From Balanoglossus misakiensis (taxonomy: Eukaryota; Hemichordata), in contig CM082595.2 of NCBI GenBank assembly GCA_040954595.2, positions 4,588,001-4,652,000 of the forward strand: a stretch of 64,000 bases of DNA, in the 5' to 3' direction. Under the pieces are notes generated by a model, which was not told the DNA's origin, searched no databases, and saw nothing but the letters and a program-made list of their open reading frames with translations. Of the stretch, positions 61,401 through 64,000 are shown piece after piece (positions within the stretch are counted from its first letter, which is position 1; each line of letters starts with the position of its first letter). The position numbers were made by a program, and so were the translations under genes.

Positions 61401-62387
61401 TGTGAAGGTCTTGTCTCCTGTGATACAATATTCAATGAAAAATAGACAAAATCGTCAACAAAATCATTTACAAAGATGTTCCTTCATGGGAAAAAGTTCT
61501 CAAATATTAATGTTAAAATAGAAATTTAAGGAAATATTTCTCTTCAGTTAATATGAGTCTCCAAGGATTGTCTCAACCCTTTCTATAATAAACTTGACTA
61601 ATATGAAATACAATGATGACAACAATAAAAACATAAAAATTATAGCTTTCATATCTTTGAATTTTGAAATTCAAATGGAATATTTGTGCACTATATACAA
61701 AATGATCTGACTGACGATTAATCTCATGTAGGAATTATTTGACTAACGGTATATCTTTAAAAATATTTTCTGTTTCTTGTGGGTTAAATGGCTGGAGCTA
61801 CACCTACATAATTTCAGTAATTTTAAAAATAAAATAAAAAAAGTAAAATCAGAGTTTGCAACCATTCAGGAAGGTTGGAATGTGCTAAATTGGTGGAAGG
61901 GAAAGGAGGAGGGTATTGGAATGCAGGACATCTTGTATGAAGATGACCAGAGGACCAGGTGCAGATTTTGTGGCCCATAGACAAACAAGAATGGCCGGGG
62001 TGGTCACAGATGATGGCCCACCGACACAAAGCCCCAGAAAAAACATGTAAACACTGCCCAGTGGTATATCAGGTCACGCTGACTACCCAATCAAGCAGTT
62101 GTTAGTGGCCATCAGTCAGTGTCTTCCGAGAAAGAAGACAGAAGATCGGGTGGCGGTCGAGATGGTTTCCTAACGACCATGCCACGCCATGATATATCGG
62201 AACAGTTAAGGAAAAGAAAAACCCTGGGGGAACCCGACAAGCAAAAAAAAAAAAAGAAAAGGTAAACACCTCGACAAACAAGGTACCTGTTCCCACGTTT
62301 CTGCGATCACCCTGACTACACACGGCGACATACCTGGTAGGAGACCATGCATCGCAAATCAGATGGACCAATGTCAGTATGTGTGTT

Positions 62388-62434
62388 TGTATGTATGTAT
62401 GTATGTATGTATGTATGTATGTATGTATGTATGC
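62388..62434 (+). repeat. (GTAT)n microsatellite
   Basis: About 11 GTAT units followed by GT-rich sequence. Confidence 0.95.
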
Positions 62435-62455
62435 ATGTGTGTGAGTGTGTGTTGT

Positions 62456-62485
<30 letters not shown>
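62456..62485 (+). repeat. (ATC)n microsatellite
   Basis: Ten ATC units, followed by an imperfect CAACA run. Confidence 0.95.
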
Positions 62486-62486
<1 letters not shown>

Positions 62487-64000
62487 ACAACACAACAACA
62501 AGAAGATTCCTCTGTTCCCTTAGTGTATACGCGTGTATACATTCAATCAACTGGTAATGGAGTCTCTTAACCCATTCACCACCATGGTTCAGTCCAAACC
62601 CATTGTTTTCTATGGTGAAGTGGGACCTCTAAAGAGGGAACTGGGGGTGAAAGGGGCCTATATTTCAGGCGTCATCCACCACCTGATTTCTAATGAAAAA
62701 GAGACACTTTCACAACTTGCTTCCTACACATTATAGACCTGGGGCCGGGGCTACGCGTCCCCCCTTCTCCCAACAAACAGACCAAAACATGCTAATGATA
62801 TTGCTACATTCTTTTCTGAGCATGTAATAAAACAGACACATGGCCGGATGATCACACTTCTCTACTCATCCATCGTGGCACAAACAAAAAAATAATCACT
62901 TTCTGTGTTTGTTTTTCGCACTTGTTTTATTGTTAGCCGTCTGTTCGAATTCCGGTACGAACAGTAATATACTCTTTAGGGAAATGTTTCTCCCATCGGC
63001 CACTGATAAACATCAGTTCTTTTCCAAGATCCCGAGGCTGGTATATGACTCTAAGGTCAAGGGGCTGCCTAACTGATGTATATAGAGGGAGAGAATCTAT
63101 GGAAGAGCTGTGACAATCGATGGCTTTGTTTTTGTGTTTTTTTTAAGCGTACACGTGTACCCGTCTTCCGGAGAAAGACAACGTAAAAGGAAACGACAGG
63201 TGGACATGATATTTTTGTGCAGAAGGAATCAAAATTCATTGAAAGAAAACGTCTTTATCGTTTGGTCGAAGAAATAACATCACATAATCTGCAATGAAAC
63301 CAATTTTTTTTCAGGACTGGATAGATGGCGATTAATAAAGTGAGTGAATGCTTTTTCAGATTTGTACAAAGCAGCAAATATCTGACGTTTTGATTTTTTT
63401 TTCAAATCGAATTTACAAATCTGTGAATCAGGAGAATTTAAGCCACACTAATTTTGAAAAAAAACCCAGAAATAATCAAGAATCATGGGGAAACTAGGTG
63501 AGGAAATGGTATCAAGCAGCCATGAGTGAAACTATCGGCAAAAAACAATTCTCTTTCAGTGTTCACCGTTCACTAGTTTTATTTCCTTTGCACATTTGGA
63601 CCGCGCTGACATCAAATCAACCTGACAGACAGGGCTGAAAAGAATCCAGCGGACTGGAGCAGAAACACATAAAACTTCAGCCTCATCACCAAACAGGTTG
63701 TGCCGCGTATTGTCCGCGAATAAAAAGCAACACCGAAAAAAATGCCGACAACCAGGTGGATACATACAGACGCAAAAAAAAAGGACGGAAAGAAAAAAAA
63801 GTTTAGCTTTTTGTTGTTGTGACCTGTTGATCTCTGAGCACACAGGTTTTTTGTCTGCCGCCGTTGTGATAGATGTTTGATGGTCACCCGTTTTAACTCT
63901 GGGAGGACACTGACTCTTGCTTTTGCCCCACGGCGGTCATTACTGCAAGGTATTAAAGCGTGCCACCTGCTCTGGTTGTCATTTTGTGCACAGGTAAACA

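Larger units (their letters stand above)
57021..64000. other. Unassigned stretch, end of window
   Basis: Only short frames, the candidate exon at 58352, and the GTAT and ATC microsatellites. Isolated CSL cores occur at 57043, 57746, 60225 and 62290 at about background density. Confidence 0.5.

Noticed and set aside
62930-62975. tRNA-like GTTCGAATTCC T-arm
   Set aside because: No acceptor, D or anticodon arms at the required distances.

Overview
The window is eukaryotic, from a marine invertebrate deuterostome or similar metazoan, and a cephalochordate (amphioxus, Branchiostoma-like) is my best guess. The basis is GT-AG introns, short non-coding-rich DNA full of microsatellites and small TIR/hairpin MITEs, a four-exon Hairy/HES gene with vertebrate-like exon structure, and an OPA1-type exon nearby. 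The species call is inference. No prokaryotic gene organisation is present, and almost all open frames here are chance or repeat-driven.

One gene is certain: a HES1/hairy-class bHLH-Orange repressor on the + strand (CDS 27023-28610, four exons, 347 aa, C-terminal WRPW). Its promoter is readable base by base: four CCAAT boxes (26672-26811), a textbook Su(H)/CSL paired site with a 16-nt gap (26832-26863) overlapping a HES N-box, a TATA box (26887-26894), and a predicted start near 26917. A single AATAAA (28896-28901) ends a short AU-rich 3' UTR. This is the architecture of a Notch target that represses itself.

The 13.4 kb upstream of the gene (13435-26839) holds 19 copies of the CSL core GTGGGAA/TTCCCAC by hand count, about 1.6 expected. 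A second small cluster lies 10-11.5 kb downstream (38299-40060), while 27-38 kb and 41-54 kb have none. The natural reading is a Notch-responsive regulatory landscape around a developmental gene in a gene-poor block.

At 45852-45916, minus strand, is a well-formed 3'-terminal coding exon whose 20-residue tail matches the C-terminus of the mitochondrial dynamin OPA1. HES1 and OPA1 are neighbours on human 3q29, so this suggests very old linkage, with the HES gene inverted relative to the human order. I could not find further OPA1 exons between 46 and 64 kb. A few exon-like open segments there (53.2, 56.3, 58.4 kb, and one at 42 kb) remain unassigned.

The rest is repeats. There is a hairpin MITE family with 9-bp target duplications (20988, 33264, 52542), a pair of ~200-bp TIR MITEs with TA duplications (48591, 55829), and a 615-bp TIR element (10921-11535) inserted in one copy of a GATAATTTAT-containing repeat array (10858-12570). 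Tandem arrays of 64-66 bp (2837, 5495), 50 bp (43153) and 39 bp (56891), a repeat pair 16 kb apart (2297 and 18488), and several microsatellites complete it.
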